This document shows positions 32,641 to 41,850 of a stretch of 64,000 nucleotides of DNA, in pieces (position 1 is the stretch's first letter; every line of letters begins with the position of its first letter). The position numbers were made by a program, and so were the translations under genes. Source of the DNA: Paenibacillus peoriae (GTDB lineage: Bacteria; Bacillota; Bacilli; Paenibacillales; Paenibacillaceae). The stretch is from positions 5,427,001 through 5,491,000 of the forward strand of contig NZ_CP092831.1 in NCBI RefSeq assembly GCF_022531965.1. Direction: 5' to 3'. A model generated the notes under the pieces. That model was not told the origin of the DNA. It saw only the letters and a list, made by a program, of their open reading frames with translations, and ran no database searches.

Positions 32641-33597
32641 TTAGTAACGTTTGGGAGCAGCCAGCTTGGCCAAATCCGCCATATACGTAAAGAAGGCTTC
32701 CGGGTCTGTATCATACACCAGATTCACAGGACGTCCATCCGCCTGTTCCACCGTTCTGCCCTGACTTGGCCCTTCTGCGATCACGCTGCAATGCACCGTC
32801 TTTTTCTTGACAATGTCCGGGCGTCCTACGGATGCAGTGGTCAGTACATCCCACAAGTAGTAGGTTGAGTTCGTTTCGCTATAGACGAGCGGCGGACATC
32901 CCGCGTAGCAGTTGCCTAGGAAATCCACGCCCTCATATCGGCGCTCGGCAGCCCAACGATTGCGTACTGCTGGAGTTAATGGTACTTTGCTTGTGCTCTC
33001 CAGCGCTACCAGATCAATCGTGATGCCGCTTTGCCACACCCGATATGCCGCTTCTGGGTCCCAGAATACATTCCACTCTGCTGTGCCGTCATGCTCCGGC
33101 TCTTCCACATTCCCTTTTTCAAAGGTGCCGCCCATCCATACCAGCTTTTCAATCTTTGCTTCAATATCCGGTGCTTCATCCAGCGCTCGCGCCAGATCGG
33201 TTAGCGGTCCAGTGAATAGCAACAGCGTCTTACCTTCAGCTCCGCGTACCTTTTCGATCAGATGCTGATGAGCTGGCAGGGATGAAAGCGGTGCTTCCAT
33301 ACGCCCCGATTCATTCAGTACGGGTAATGCATCCACATAGAAGGAATGTAAACGCCAAGCGGCAGGAAACGGATTTTTACCGCGTGAATTAGACTTTGCG
33401 ACTTCCACAGGCCCTTTATTTTGTCCAAAACGATCAATAATTTTACGGCTGGCATCTGTCGCAGGCTCCAGGTAACCATCTGCTGGAATCACCGATACTC
33501 CGGTCAAATGAACCTGCTCCATCTGAAGCAGCATAAAAAGGGATACTAGATCATCCACTCCACCATCATGATTAAAATAAACGTTTGTCTGACTCAT
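32641..33597 (-). CDS. nucleoside hydrolase family protein
   Basis: 318 residues from ATG 33597 (AAGGAAGGAAGAG upstream); the longer frame to 33651 is not needed. N-terminus VYFNHDGGVDDLVSL is the IUNH metal/ribose motif, with the first Asp of the usual DxDxGxDD replaced by Asn-His. Further along LLFTGPLTDLARAL and an NVFWDPEAA stretch fit the family. The variant HDG-VDD form is typical of a less-studied subgroup, so substrate preference may differ from the enzyme at 9157. Monocistronic. Confidence 0.85.
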   Translation of the reverse strand: MSQTNVYFNHDGGVDDLVSLFMLLQMEQVHLTGVSVIPADGYLEPATDASRKIIDRFGQNKGPVEVAKSNSRGKNPFPAAWRLHSFYVDALPVLNESGRMEAPLSSLPAHQHLIEKVRGAEGKTLLLFTGPLTDLARALDEAPDIEAKIEKLVWMGGTFEKGNVEEPEHDGTAEWNVFWDPEAAYRVWQSGITIDLVALESTSKVPLTPAVRNRWAAERRYEGVDFLGNCYAGCPPLVYSETNSTYYLWDVLTTASVGRPDIVKKKTVHCSVIAEGPSQGRTVEQADGRPVNLVYDTDPEAFFTYMADLAKLAAPKRY

Positions 33598-33807
33598 CTG
33601 TCTCTTCCTTCCTTTATCCCCGTAAACAGGCTTGTTCTTATCGGCAACCACCCTTCATTATGCCTGATCGCTTCACAGGAGTAAATGTGCGATAGTACGT
33701 GCATCAGGGATTTTTTGCTTGCGCCATGCTTAAGAAAGGTAGAAATGTGTGTAATAACAGGGTAGAATCATGGGTCCTAATCGGAAACGTATGAAGGAGA
33801 GATGCAT

Positions 33808-34401
33808 ATGACAGCCCGAACAATAGAAGAGTTGGAGCAGATCCGTAGAGAGTGTAAGTCCATGGTGACAAAAAGGGCTGCGGCTTCTGGTGGAGCGGTA
33901 TTAGTTCCAGTTCCAGGGGCTGACGTTCTTGCTGATGTTGGCATTTTGATGCAGCTACTTCCAGCCATTAATGGAAAATTCGGATTATCTGAGAAGCAGC
34001 TGGAAGGTCTGGACGCAGAAACCAAATCCATGGTGTATGGTTTTATCACTTCGATTGGCAGCAAGCTGATTGGGCGACTCATTACCCGTGAAGCCATCGT
34101 GCAGATTTTGCAAAAGATGGGCATTCGGATCGCTACCAAGCAGGTTAGCAAGTTTGTTCCCCTTCTGGGGCAAGGGCTAGCCGCGGCAATTGGCTTTACT
34201 GCTATGCGAACCATTGGCAATCGGCATGTCGATCAATGTTATGAAGTAGCCAAACGCTTGCTGGAACAGCGAACTGCCGCAGATATCGCGCGCAACTGGA
34301 CGGTTCCACAGCAGCCTCTAGAGCCTGTGGGAATTGATCATTTGCCAAACCAGAACCCGGAAGCAGCAATTCCACTACTGCCGGCATCCCCTAAAGATTA
34401 A
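33808..34401 (+). CDS. DUF697/EcsC-like hypothetical protein
   Basis: 197 residues. ATG 33808 is 6 bases after AAGGAGAG; the in-frame ATG at 33802 is too close to the site. The pattern KRAAASGGAVLVPVPGADVLADVGILMQLL, then YGFITSIGSKLIGRLITR and FVPLLGQGLAAAIGFTAMRTIG resembles DUF697-type proteins: Pro/Gly-rich amphipathic helices that may associate with the membrane. Pro-rich tail. Function not known. Confidence 0.55.
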   Translation: MTARTIEELEQIRRECKSMVTKRAAASGGAVLVPVPGADVLADVGILMQLLPAINGKFGLSEKQLEGLDAETKSMVYGFITSIGSKLIGRLITREAIVQILQKMGIRIATKQVSKFVPLLGQGLAAAIGFTAMRTIGNRHVDQCYEVAKRLLEQRTAADIARNWTVPQQPLEPVGIDHLPNQNPEAAIPLLPASPKD

Positions 34402-34482
34402 GTCCTTCACATTCGAGTCAGCCATCCATTTCATCCGTACGGGGTACTCCAGATCAAAACCAGCTTCGGTATCCCGTGCTTT

Positions 34483-35091
34483 TTAGCCTTCTACCTTGGC
34501 TCCATAGGAGCGGGCCACCGCTACTGCCTGCTCGATATCCAACTTGGCTCCGGTGATGTCCAGATCTTTAAAATTCACACCATCCATCTTCGCACCGCGC
34601 AGGTCTGTTCCTTGAAGATGGGCTTTGTGCAGTCTTACCCGGCTAAGATCCGCCTCTCGTAAATCTGCTTTTTCCAAATTGCATTCGGATAAGTCGGCTT
34701 CCTTGAATCGTATTTTTCGCAAATCTTGTTTTCTTAAATCTGCATGACGCAAATTCGTATAAGACCAATCTCCGCCCGTAATTGTGATACCATCCATATT
34801 CGCCCCCGCAAAATCTGAACCTACCAGCTTGCAGTTATCAAACCGGACTACAAACAGATTGGCGCTGGTGAACAAACAATTGGTAAAAGCCGACTCCTTG
34901 TAGTGAGATGCATTCAGAATGGCTCCGGTAAAATCACAGTCCACAAAAGTACAGCCTTCCACGAGGGATTCATTCATCTCCACACCCCGAAAACGACATC
35001 GGGTAAACTCGCAATTTTTCCACTCGCCTTCTCTGGCATCCATTGATCCAAAATCACGGTCTTCATAGACCTCATCTGTATAAAAGAACAT
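34483..35091 (-). CDS. pentapeptide repeat protein
   Basis: 202 residues built largely of A(D/N)LXX-type pentapeptides, clearest from ~115 to 175 (LRHADLRKQDLRKIRFKEADLS and following). The fold is a right-handed square beta-helix. Some relatives (Qnr, MfpA) mimic DNA and protect gyrase, but most have unknown roles; nothing here shows a Qnr function. ATG follows GAGAGAAC. It is downstream of the MarR regulator by 36 bases on the same strand, so it may be co-transcribed. Confidence 0.85.
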   Translation of the reverse strand: MFFYTDEVYEDRDFGSMDAREGEWKNCEFTRCRFRGVEMNESLVEGCTFVDCDFTGAILNASHYKESAFTNCLFTSANLFVVRFDNCKLVGSDFAGANMDGITITGGDWSYTNLRHADLRKQDLRKIRFKEADLSECNLEKADLREADLSRVRLHKAHLQGTDLRGAKMDGVNFKDLDITGAKLDIEQAVAVARSYGAKVEG

Positions 35092-35127
35092 GTTCTCTCT
35101 CCTATTCCTTATTCCTATATCAGGAAT

Positions 35128-35637
35128 TCAGCATTTCGGCAAGGACCGCTCAAAACCGCCTTTCATTTTCCCCAGCAAACCCTTCATCATCTGGTGATCC
35201 TGTGGCGTAAACTCAGACATACACGACCGGATCAACTTCGTATAATAAGGCACTATCTTGCTTAACAGTTCTCTTCCTGCCTCTTTTAATCCGACAGTCA
35301 CCATCCGTCCGTCACTCTCGTGGGCCACGCGTTCTATCATTCCATCTCGCTCTAATCCGTCGATCAACCCCGTCATGGTTCCACGCGTGACATCCGCTTT
35401 TTCCGCTAACTCTGACGGTGTCATGCGATGCGGCGAGTGGCAATGCAACAGGCTAAGCACGATAATCCGACCCTGAGAAGCCCCCAACTTGGTCAAATCT
35501 GTATCCATTTCTCTGAAAATACCGTTAGCCAAGCGCGCAAATGTCACAAAAGTCTCTATATTATCTACTTCGGCATCCTCATGTCCAAAGCTACGCAGCA
35601 CCCCGCGTATGGAGTCATTATGAAAATTAAAGTTCAT
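35128..35637 (-). CDS. MarR family transcriptional regulator
   Basis: 169 residues with a winged helix near residues 60-130: MTPSELAEKADVTRGTMTGLIDGLERDGMIERVAHESDGRMVTVGLKEAG, including the conserved D-x-R wing. A dimer repressor that responds to small ligands or oxidants is the norm for the family. Its start overlaps the stop of the helicase gene by 11 bases. Confidence 0.88.
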   Translation of the reverse strand: MNFNFHNDSIRGVLRSFGHEDAEVDNIETFVTFARLANGIFREMDTDLTKLGASQGRIIVLSLLHCHSPHRMTPSELAEKADVTRGTMTGLIDGLERDGMIERVAHESDGRMVTVGLKEAGRELLSKIVPYYTKLIRSCMSEFTPQDHQMMKGLLGKMKGGFERSLPKC

Positions 35638-37999
35638 AGTCTATCCATTCCTTCCTTAATCCCGCTTGTTCCGTCAGACGGTAGCTTTTCCATTCATCTG
35701 GCAGCAAAGAAGCATACGGTTCCTTGGCAAAACGATCATCTACCAGGACCAACAATCCTTCGTCGTGCTCTGTGCGGATAAGCCTGCCACCTGCCTGAAG
35801 AACCTTGTTCATCCCTGGATATACATACGCATAGTTGAAACCATTCCGTCCCTGTTCCGAAAAGTAATCCCGCAGCACATCCCGCTCTGCTCCAATTTGC
35901 GGCAAGCCGACACCGACGACTACTACCCCATTTAAGCGATCCCCAGGTAAATCAACACCTTCAGCAAACACACCACCTAGTACGGCAAAGCCAAGCAGGG
36001 TGCGCTCTTGCCCAGGCTGGAAGGCCTCTAGGAATCGATCCCGCTCTGGCTCGGTCATCCCTGGACTTTGTACCAATGTATTTGCGGACACGTCCCGAAG
36101 CATGAACTCCTCATATACCTCACGCAGGTATGGATAGGACGGGAAAAATACAAGGATATTCCCCTTCCGTTCTACAACCAATGCAGCCAGCATATCCGCA
36201 ATCGCCCCTTTGGAGCGCTCACGATCCCGATAACGGATGGAGAGCGGCAACAGACGTACATCCCATTGCTCCTGATGGAAAGGCGAAGGAACCTGTAACG
36301 TATAATCTTCCTCGTTTGCTCCGAGCATGTCCCGGTAATAAGCAAGCGGTGTCAACGTTGCGGAAAAATAAATGGCCGAGCGGTAGCCCTTAATAGCTTG
36401 TCCCAACAAGTGAGAAGGATCGAGGCAGAACAGCTTGACCCTCACTTCACTGCGTCCCGCTTCCACATAAGTAACGTACCGTTCATCATATAAAGCAGCA
36501 ATTCGCAGCATATTCTGAGCGGTAAAATACGTATCCAGAAGCAATGCGTAGGCCGTACTTTCACTGCTTGCGCGACTTGTACTACTCCCCGTTACCAGTT
36601 CACGTTCAGCAGCTTCCACAAAGGGCACCAGCAGCTCCAGCACCTCTTGCGGCGCTACTGTCTCCACTGCTTTTCCTGTGTCTGCATATTGCTTGCGCAG
36701 CGTAATCATATGTGCGTTCACTGCACTCGCAGCCGCAGCAATCTCCGAGCTTAGCAACTTAAATTCTCGTTTCAGTTCCAAAAAAGAAGATTTCAAAATT
36801 TCCGCCGAAAACATGTCCCGGCCGCGTTCTACCAGATTATGCGCCTCATCCACCAGTACAACACCTTTTCGCTTGTGCTCCTCCAGTAATCTTTTCAAAG
36901 AAATCCGTGGATCAAAAACATAATTATAATCACTGATTATACCATCCGAGGCATACGCCACATCCAGCGAAAATTCAAAGGGACATACCTTATGCTTGCG
37001 CGCATAATGCTCAATCACCGATCGAGTCATTAACGTCTCATTCGCCAAAATATCGGATACCGCACCGTTGATCCGGTCGTAATAGCCCTCGCACATGCTG
37101 CATGATCCAGCGTCACAATCATTTTCATCCTTAAAGCAAATTTTATCCTTCGCAGTCAAAGTCACCACATGCATGTGCAGCCCTTGGGCCTGCATTCTGG
37201 CATAAGCTTCTTCGGCTGCTGCCCGAGTGGTGGTACGAGCCGTTACATAATATACTCGCCTAACCTGCCCCTCACCGATCGCCTTGATCGCGGGAAACAA
37301 AGTGGATACCGTTTTACCGATACCCGTAGGCGCTTTGGCAAACAGGTTAACCCCTTCGGCAATCGTCTTGTACACCGAACCCGCGAGCGTTCGCTGACCC
37401 GAACGATACGTGTCAAAGGGAAAATTCAACATAGCAATGCTGGCATCCCGCTTTTCCGCATGTGCTCTCAGCAGGAATGCATACGGTGCATAACCAGCAA
37501 TCATCTCCTGCGCGAAAGCTTCCATCTCAGTAAAGGATAGCTCGCGCCTAAATCGGCGAATGTCTTCACTGTGTGCCTGCACATAAGTAAGCTGGACCTG
37601 CATGGAATGATGTTGTTCCTCACGAGCAATCATATAGGCATACAGAAATGCTTGCGCCCAGTGTACGGGTTGACCGTCACCCTGAATATCTTCGAGAGGC
37701 AAAGAGATCGATTTAATTTCATCGACCGTCCATACGCCATCCAGCTCAATCAGTCCGTCACAGCGGCCTTCAATGATAAACAATTCGTCCTTATACTGAA
37801 TTTCTGTACGTAAATGTACCTCTTTGCGGTCATGCTCCTTGTAACCTTTCTGGATAACCTGATGCACGCGAGTTCCTTCGAGCATACTGCTATTCGATCG
37901 AAAGCCGCTATGAATGCTGCCGCTCCGATGCACATATTCCACAAGTGGACGCACCGATATGTGAATTGGTTCCTTCATACGATCACCCGTTCCGGTCAT
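35627..37999 (-). CDS. Rad3/XPD-like (DinG family) DNA helicase with PD-(D/E)XK-like N-terminus
   Basis: 790 residues. The N-terminal ~120 (RVHQVIQKGYKEHD, IEGRCDGLIELDGVWTVDEIKS) look like a RecB/Cas4-type nuclease fold, with D and ExK present. Walker A is APTGIGKT, the DEAH box VVLVDEAHNL, and an Fe-S cysteine cluster lies between them (ICFKDENDCDAGSCSMCEGYY), as in XPD helicases. C-terminal helicase motifs GVFAEGVDLPG and QAGGRLIRTEHDEG are present. It should unwind DNA 5'-to-3' in repair. Fusion with a nuclease-like domain is known in Firmicute homologues. It is first in a set with MarR and the pentapeptide gene. Confidence 0.88.
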   Translation of the reverse strand: MTGTGDRMKEPIHISVRPLVEYVHRSGSIHSGFRSNSSMLEGTRVHQVIQKGYKEHDRKEVHLRTEIQYKDELFIIEGRCDGLIELDGVWTVDEIKSISLPLEDIQGDGQPVHWAQAFLYAYMIAREEQHHSMQVQLTYVQAHSEDIRRFRRELSFTEMEAFAQEMIAGYAPYAFLLRAHAEKRDASIAMLNFPFDTYRSGQRTLAGSVYKTIAEGVNLFAKAPTGIGKTVSTLFPAIKAIGEGQVRRVYYVTARTTTRAAAEEAYARMQAQGLHMHVVTLTAKDKICFKDENDCDAGSCSMCEGYYDRINGAVSDILANETLMTRSVIEHYARKHKVCPFEFSLDVAYASDGIISDYNYVFDPRISLKRLLEEHKRKGVVLVDEAHNLVERGRDMFSAEILKSSFLELKREFKLLSSEIAAAASAVNAHMITLRKQYADTGKAVETVAPQEVLELLVPFVEAAERELVTGSSTSRASSESTAYALLLDTYFTAQNMLRIAALYDERYVTYVEAGRSEVRVKLFCLDPSHLLGQAIKGYRSAIYFSATLTPLAYYRDMLGANEEDYTLQVPSPFHQEQWDVRLLPLSIRYRDRERSKGAIADMLAALVVERKGNILVFFPSYPYLREVYEEFMLRDVSANTLVQSPGMTEPERDRFLEAFQPGQERTLLGFAVLGGVFAEGVDLPGDRLNGVVVVGVGLPQIGAERDVLRDYFSEQGRNGFNYAYVYPGMNKVLQAGGRLIRTEHDEGLLVLVDDRFAKEPYASLLPDEWKSYRLTEQAGLRKEWIDYEL

Positions 38000-38168
38000 A
38001 GTCCTTTCACTGTACCACGTAGATAAACGAAACGTAAGGGACAGAAGAATCGTTTAATGGTCGATTGGTATTCACTCACGCCTACTTTTTACCGAAATAT
38101 AGAAACGAGGCCTTTTGCTTTATTCCCCACGATACTACAACTCTCATTACAGCATAAAGGATAGGGAT

Positions 38169-39245
38169 ATGTTAAAAGAATTAATTAACAATTTTGCGTT
38201 ATTAACGAGCTTCTTATTCTTCGGAAATTTATTTTCCCGGAAATATGAACGTTACCTGACAAATCATGCACTCATTCATCAGATATTAAACGGTTTAATG
38301 CTGGGCGTGTTTAGCATTCTGTTAATGATGACCGGTTTATGGATCCGTGGGCACTTTGTGGTTGATCTCCGCCAATTGGCGATTATCATATCTGTTTATA
38401 TAGGAGGATCGGTATCCGGTCTGCTGACCACCCTGATCGTCATCCTGTATCGTATTTACATCACAGGGGGATGGACGGATATTACTCTGACTGTTACGGT
38501 TAATTGCTTCATGACACTAGTCCTTTCACTTATCTTTATTCGAGAAAAAAAGCTAGCCCTCGGCAAATGGATGTCAGCCGTGCTTGGGGCTGTTGTTGTG
38601 TCGCTGTTATCTGCTTTTTTTGTGGATGATCCACCCAACTTAGAATCTATAATAATGATCACAACCGTGAAGATTCTTGGCGGCTTGTTCACTTATTTTA
38701 TGATGTCCCATATCAAAAAAACAGAACGGGCTATTCACCTGCTGGAAGAGGCTGCGAACCGCGATCATTTAACCGGGCTATACAGTCCGCGTGCTTTTGA
38801 TGCGCTGTTCGAAGAGGTACTTCATGCTTCCAAGACTACAAAAAAACCCTTTGGACTTGTGATGCTAGATATTGACCACTTTAAAAAAATCAATGATACG
38901 TACGGCCATTTGAACGGAGACGCAGTCTTAAGCCAACTGGGAATTTTGTTAAATCGGGAATCTACAACAAGAGCATATCCCTCCCGTAAGGGCGGAGAGG
39001 AATTCGCAATTCTACTCGGAGACTGTGATACCGAAAAGGCGGCAAACTTTGCCGAGAAGATTCGAAAAGCTGTGGAAAATGAATGTTTTCTCTTGAATGA
39101 CGGAACCATACTCTCCTTAACCGTATCCATCGGGGCAGGCAGCTCTCCTGTTATTGCATCGAGGCGTTTATTGGAAAAAGCAGACGAGGCATTGTATGAA
39201 GCTAAACGATCAGGACGCAATCGGGTAGAACTGGCAAAACCATAG
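38169..39245 (+). CDS. membrane diguanylate cyclase (5TM sensor + GGDEF)
   Basis: 358 residues from ATG 38169 (AAAGGATAGGG upstream; a TTG at 38115 is open). Five or six membrane helices in the first ~185 residues fit a 5TM-5TMR_LYT sensor. The GGDEF domain has LTGLYSPRAFDALFEEV, DIDHFKKINDTYGHLNGD and the active loop RKGGEEF, so it should make c-di-GMP. No RxxD inhibitory site precedes GGEEF. Single gene. Confidence 0.88.
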   Translation: MLKELINNFALLTSFLFFGNLFSRKYERYLTNHALIHQILNGLMLGVFSILLMMTGLWIRGHFVVDLRQLAIIISVYIGGSVSGLLTTLIVILYRIYITGGWTDITLTVTVNCFMTLVLSLIFIREKKLALGKWMSAVLGAVVVSLLSAFFVDDPPNLESIIMITTVKILGGLFTYFMMSHIKKTERAIHLLEEAANRDHLTGLYSPRAFDALFEEVLHASKTTKKPFGLVMLDIDHFKKINDTYGHLNGDAVLSQLGILLNRESTTRAYPSRKGGEEFAILLGDCDTEKAANFAEKIRKAVENECFLLNDGTILSLTVSIGAGSSPVIASRRLLEKADEALYEAKRSGRNRVELAKP

Positions 39246-39379
39246 ATATTAGTCGCTAAATGTCAGGAAAGCTGGATTATTGTTAATAAAAAGTGGTAAA
39301 ATGGAAATAACATCGTTATCAAAAAAACTTCTGCCGCTAGTGGAGACATGCCTTACAATCGACATGGGGGGTGGGCTTT

Positions 39380-39553
39380 GTGAACCTCGAACAATTGGAA
39401 AAACTCATGGAAAAAGAACGCCGTGAACTGAATCGCATGGCTGACTTACACGGATTAAAAGATGAACGTGTATTGGACAAATCCTCCAGACTTGACCGTA
39501 TTATGGACAAGTACCTTCACACCAAGCGTGCAATAAACCAAACACACTCATAG
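39380..39553 (+). CDS. Spo0E-like aspartyl-phosphate phosphatase
   Basis: 57 residues from GTG 39380, behind a G-rich site (GGGGGGTGGGC); a GTG at 39371 is also in frame. Two helices with LDKSSRLDRIMDKYLH carry the S-x-x-L-D-x-(L/I)-x-x-x-(Y/F) motif of Spo0E family proteins, which dephosphorylate Spo0A~P and delay sporulation. A clear terminator follows. Confidence 0.85.
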   Translation: MNLEQLEKLMEKERRELNRMADLHGLKDERVLDKSSRLDRIMDKYLHTKRAINQTHS

Positions 39554-39567
39554 AAGCAAGCTACATC

Positions 39568-39592
39568 GCTGCCCCTCAGGGCAGCTTTTTTA
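39568..39592 (+). terminator. terminator after the Spo0E-like gene
   Basis: GCTGCCC-CTCA-GGGCAGC followed by seven Ts. Confidence 0.85.
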
Positions 39593-39636
39593 TTCTGCAT
39601 CGTACTCACCTTCTCGCGGACTGACTACTTCCCGCC

Positions 39637-40524
39637 CTATTCCGTCCGCAACAATTGCTGTGTGAACGATATCCATTCTCTGGCGGCAAAGGACAGGTAG
39701 CGATCGTTCCGCCAAATCATCCCCAAATGCCAAGGAATGACGGGGTCTACCAATGGAAGAACACGCAAGCGCTCAGAATCCAGATCTCGGCAAATGGCCT
39801 CCGGCAACAGAGCTACTCCCAGGTTTGCAGCAACCATTTCGCTAATCAGATCCCATTGTGAGCTTTCGTACACTACACGCGGCTGAAAGCCGGCACGAAC
39901 ACATTCCGCAATGATACGGTCATGCAGCGTAAAATCCTCACGGAACAGTACAAACGCCTCCTCCGCCAACGCAGATAACGGTACCTCCTTGCACTCTGCC
40001 AATGCATGCGTAGGATGAACGAGCAAATTCAGCTTTTCCTCCACAAACAGAAATGTCTCAAACATATCTCCAACTGCGGGCAGCACGATCACCCCGATAT
40101 CCAATGCCCCGGCTTCTACGTCCCGTTCCACTTTCTTCGCCCCGTCCTCAAATAATTGAATGGTCACATCAGGATATGCCTTATGGAATTCTCCAATGAC
40201 ACGCGGAAAAAAGCTCGATCCGACCATAGGGGGCAGGCCAATACGGATATGTCCCTTTTTCAGGTTCATCAAATCACTCAGCTCCGAGGACAGACTCTGA
40301 AAGGACTTTACAATCGCTTGTGCTTGGAGCTCAATGACCTTGCCCGCGTCTGTCAGTTCGATTCTTTTGCCAATTCGGTCGAACAAAGCGACCCCCAGTT
40401 CATCTTCTAGACTTTTAATCGTCTTACTGATCGTCGGCTGGGTAATAAACATGCTCTGGGCTGCCTTTGTAAAGCTACGCAACCGCGCGACTTCCAAAAA
40501 ATATTGTAAATGTCGGATATCCAA
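39637..40524 (-). CDS. LysR-type regulator, CidR-like
   Basis: 295 residues from the TTG at 40524, preceded by GGAGAAGGTG and giving the usual LDIRHLQYFLEVARLRSFTKAA start; an ATG at 40542 is in frame. The HTH (AAQSMFITQPTISKTIKSLEDELG) and an effector-binding half are complete. It is divergent from cidA/cidB; in Bacilli the equivalent regulator activates these genes in response to overflow metabolism, so the same pairing is inferred here. Confidence 0.85.
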   Translation of the reverse strand: MDIRHLQYFLEVARLRSFTKAAQSMFITQPTISKTIKSLEDELGVALFDRIGKRIELTDAGKVIELQAQAIVKSFQSLSSELSDLMNLKKGHIRIGLPPMVGSSFFPRVIGEFHKAYPDVTIQLFEDGAKKVERDVEAGALDIGVIVLPAVGDMFETFLFVEEKLNLLVHPTHALAECKEVPLSALAEEAFVLFREDFTLHDRIIAECVRAGFQPRVVYESSQWDLISEMVAANLGVALLPEAICRDLDSERLRVLPLVDPVIPWHLGMIWRNDRYLSFAAREWISFTQQLLRTE

Positions 40525-40655
40525 AGCTACACCTTCTCCCATAGATAAACGGAATAGATTATATTCTTTATATGCATTTTACTCATGAAAGCTTGTGATG
40601 TAAAATTTCATTACAGTTTGAAAATAACCGATCACAAAGATAGGAGTCATTATAT

Positions 40656-41027
40656 ATGAAAAGCTTCATACGCGGTGTCCTCCAGATCGCCGTCCTGATG
40701 GCCTTTTCGCTCATCCTGAACGCGGTAGTCTCCTGGCTCCACCTGCCTATACCCGGTAGTATCATTGGTATGCTAATCCTTTTTATTCTGCTGCAAACCG
40801 GCTTGGTCCGGCTAAGCTGGATTGAAGTTGGCGCAAACTGGTTGCTGGCCGAGCTGCTATTATTCTTTATTCCCTCCGCTGTCGGCGTCATGAATTATTG
40901 GCCGATGCTGGAACACGATGGTATGAGCATTATGCTGGTCGTGTTGCTCGGCACCTTTCTGGTGATGGCCTGCACAGGTATGGTCGCCAGTCTGCTTGGT
41001 AAACGAAAGGAGCATAAATCATCATGA
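40656..41027 (+). CDS. cidA: CidA/LrgA holin-like protein
   Basis: 123 residues, four membrane helices, with the family phrases LPIPGSIIGMLILFILL and FFIPSAVGVMNYW. CidA/LrgA proteins modulate murein hydrolase activity and cell death with their LrgB/CidB partner, and have been linked to pyruvate/acetate handling. TAGGAG precedes the ATG. The stop overlaps the next start by four bases (ATGA). Confidence 0.88.
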   Translation: MKSFIRGVLQIAVLMAFSLILNAVVSWLHLPIPGSIIGMLILFILLQTGLVRLSWIEVGANWLLAELLLFFIPSAVGVMNYWPMLEHDGMSIMLVVLLGTFLVMACTGMVASLLGKRKEHKSS

Positions 41028-41701
41028 TCGGTCTTCTATGTATTGTATTGACACTCGCTATTTACTGGATGGCCAAACGCATGTACCGCACACTGCCCAA
41101 GGTGTATTTGTCTCCATTGCTCATTACACCTGTTGTTATCATTTTGATTTTGACGCTGACGGGTGTGAATTACCGTTCTTATAATTCGGGCGCTCACTTG
41201 CTGTCCATGCTGCTACAACCAGCTACGATTGCATTTGCTGTCCCTTTATACCGATATTTCCCAGTGTTAAAAAAACACGCAACCCAAATCGTGCTTAGCG
41301 TGCTGTCTGGATCTGTTGTAGCCGTGTTGTCCTCCATGGCACTTGCCAAGTGGATGCACCTGAATTCTTCGCTGCTGAGCAGCCTGATTCCTCGCTCCAT
41401 TACGACACCCATTGCGATGAATGTATCGCAAACGATTGGCGGCAATCCGACGGTTACAGCTGTATTCGTTATTCTGACCGGATTGAGCGGTCTTATTATC
41501 GGTCCAGTGATTGTAAAACTGTTCCGTATCGAAAATGAAGTCTCACGTGGGGTACTGCTCGGTACCGGTGCTCATGGTACGGGCACTTCCAAAGCATTCG
41601 AGTTCAGTTTGCTGACGGGGACGATATCCAGCATCTCGATGGTGCTCGCCGCTCTCTTTACCTTGGCAGCCGCCCCGTTCCTGTTCCACTTGATGCTGTA
41701 A
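41024..41701 (+). CDS. cidB: CidB/LrgB family protein
   Basis: 225 residues, about seven membrane helices; LLIPRSITTPIAMNVSQTIGGNP and GTGAHGTGTSKAFE are the LrgB signatures. It acts together with CidA; the pair is translated from overlapping genes and ends at a strong terminator. Confidence 0.9.
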   Translation: MIGLLCIVLTLAIYWMAKRMYRTLPKVYLSPLLITPVVIILILTLTGVNYRSYNSGAHLLSMLLQPATIAFAVPLYRYFPVLKKHATQIVLSVLSGSVVAVLSSMALAKWMHLNSSLLSSLIPRSITTPIAMNVSQTIGGNPTVTAVFVILTGLSGLIIGPVIVKLFRIENEVSRGVLLGTGAHGTGTSKAFEFSLLTGTISSISMVLAALFTLAAAPFLFHLML

Positions 41702-41722
41702 ACAATCTGCATACAAAAAAAG

Positions 41723-41758
41723 CAGCGATTCTCCAATAACAAGAGAATCGCTGTTTTT
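41723..41758 (+). terminator. terminator after cidB
   Basis: CAGCGATTCTC / GAGAATCGCTG (41723-41733 / 41743-41753) with T5 after it. Confidence 0.85.
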
Positions 41759-41850
41759 GTTTTGTAGGCCCCTTTTCCACATAAAGCAGTGGTGAGAACG
41801 AAACGATGGTAGAGAAGCGGAGCGGTAAAGGATACGCATCCTCGTTCCTA

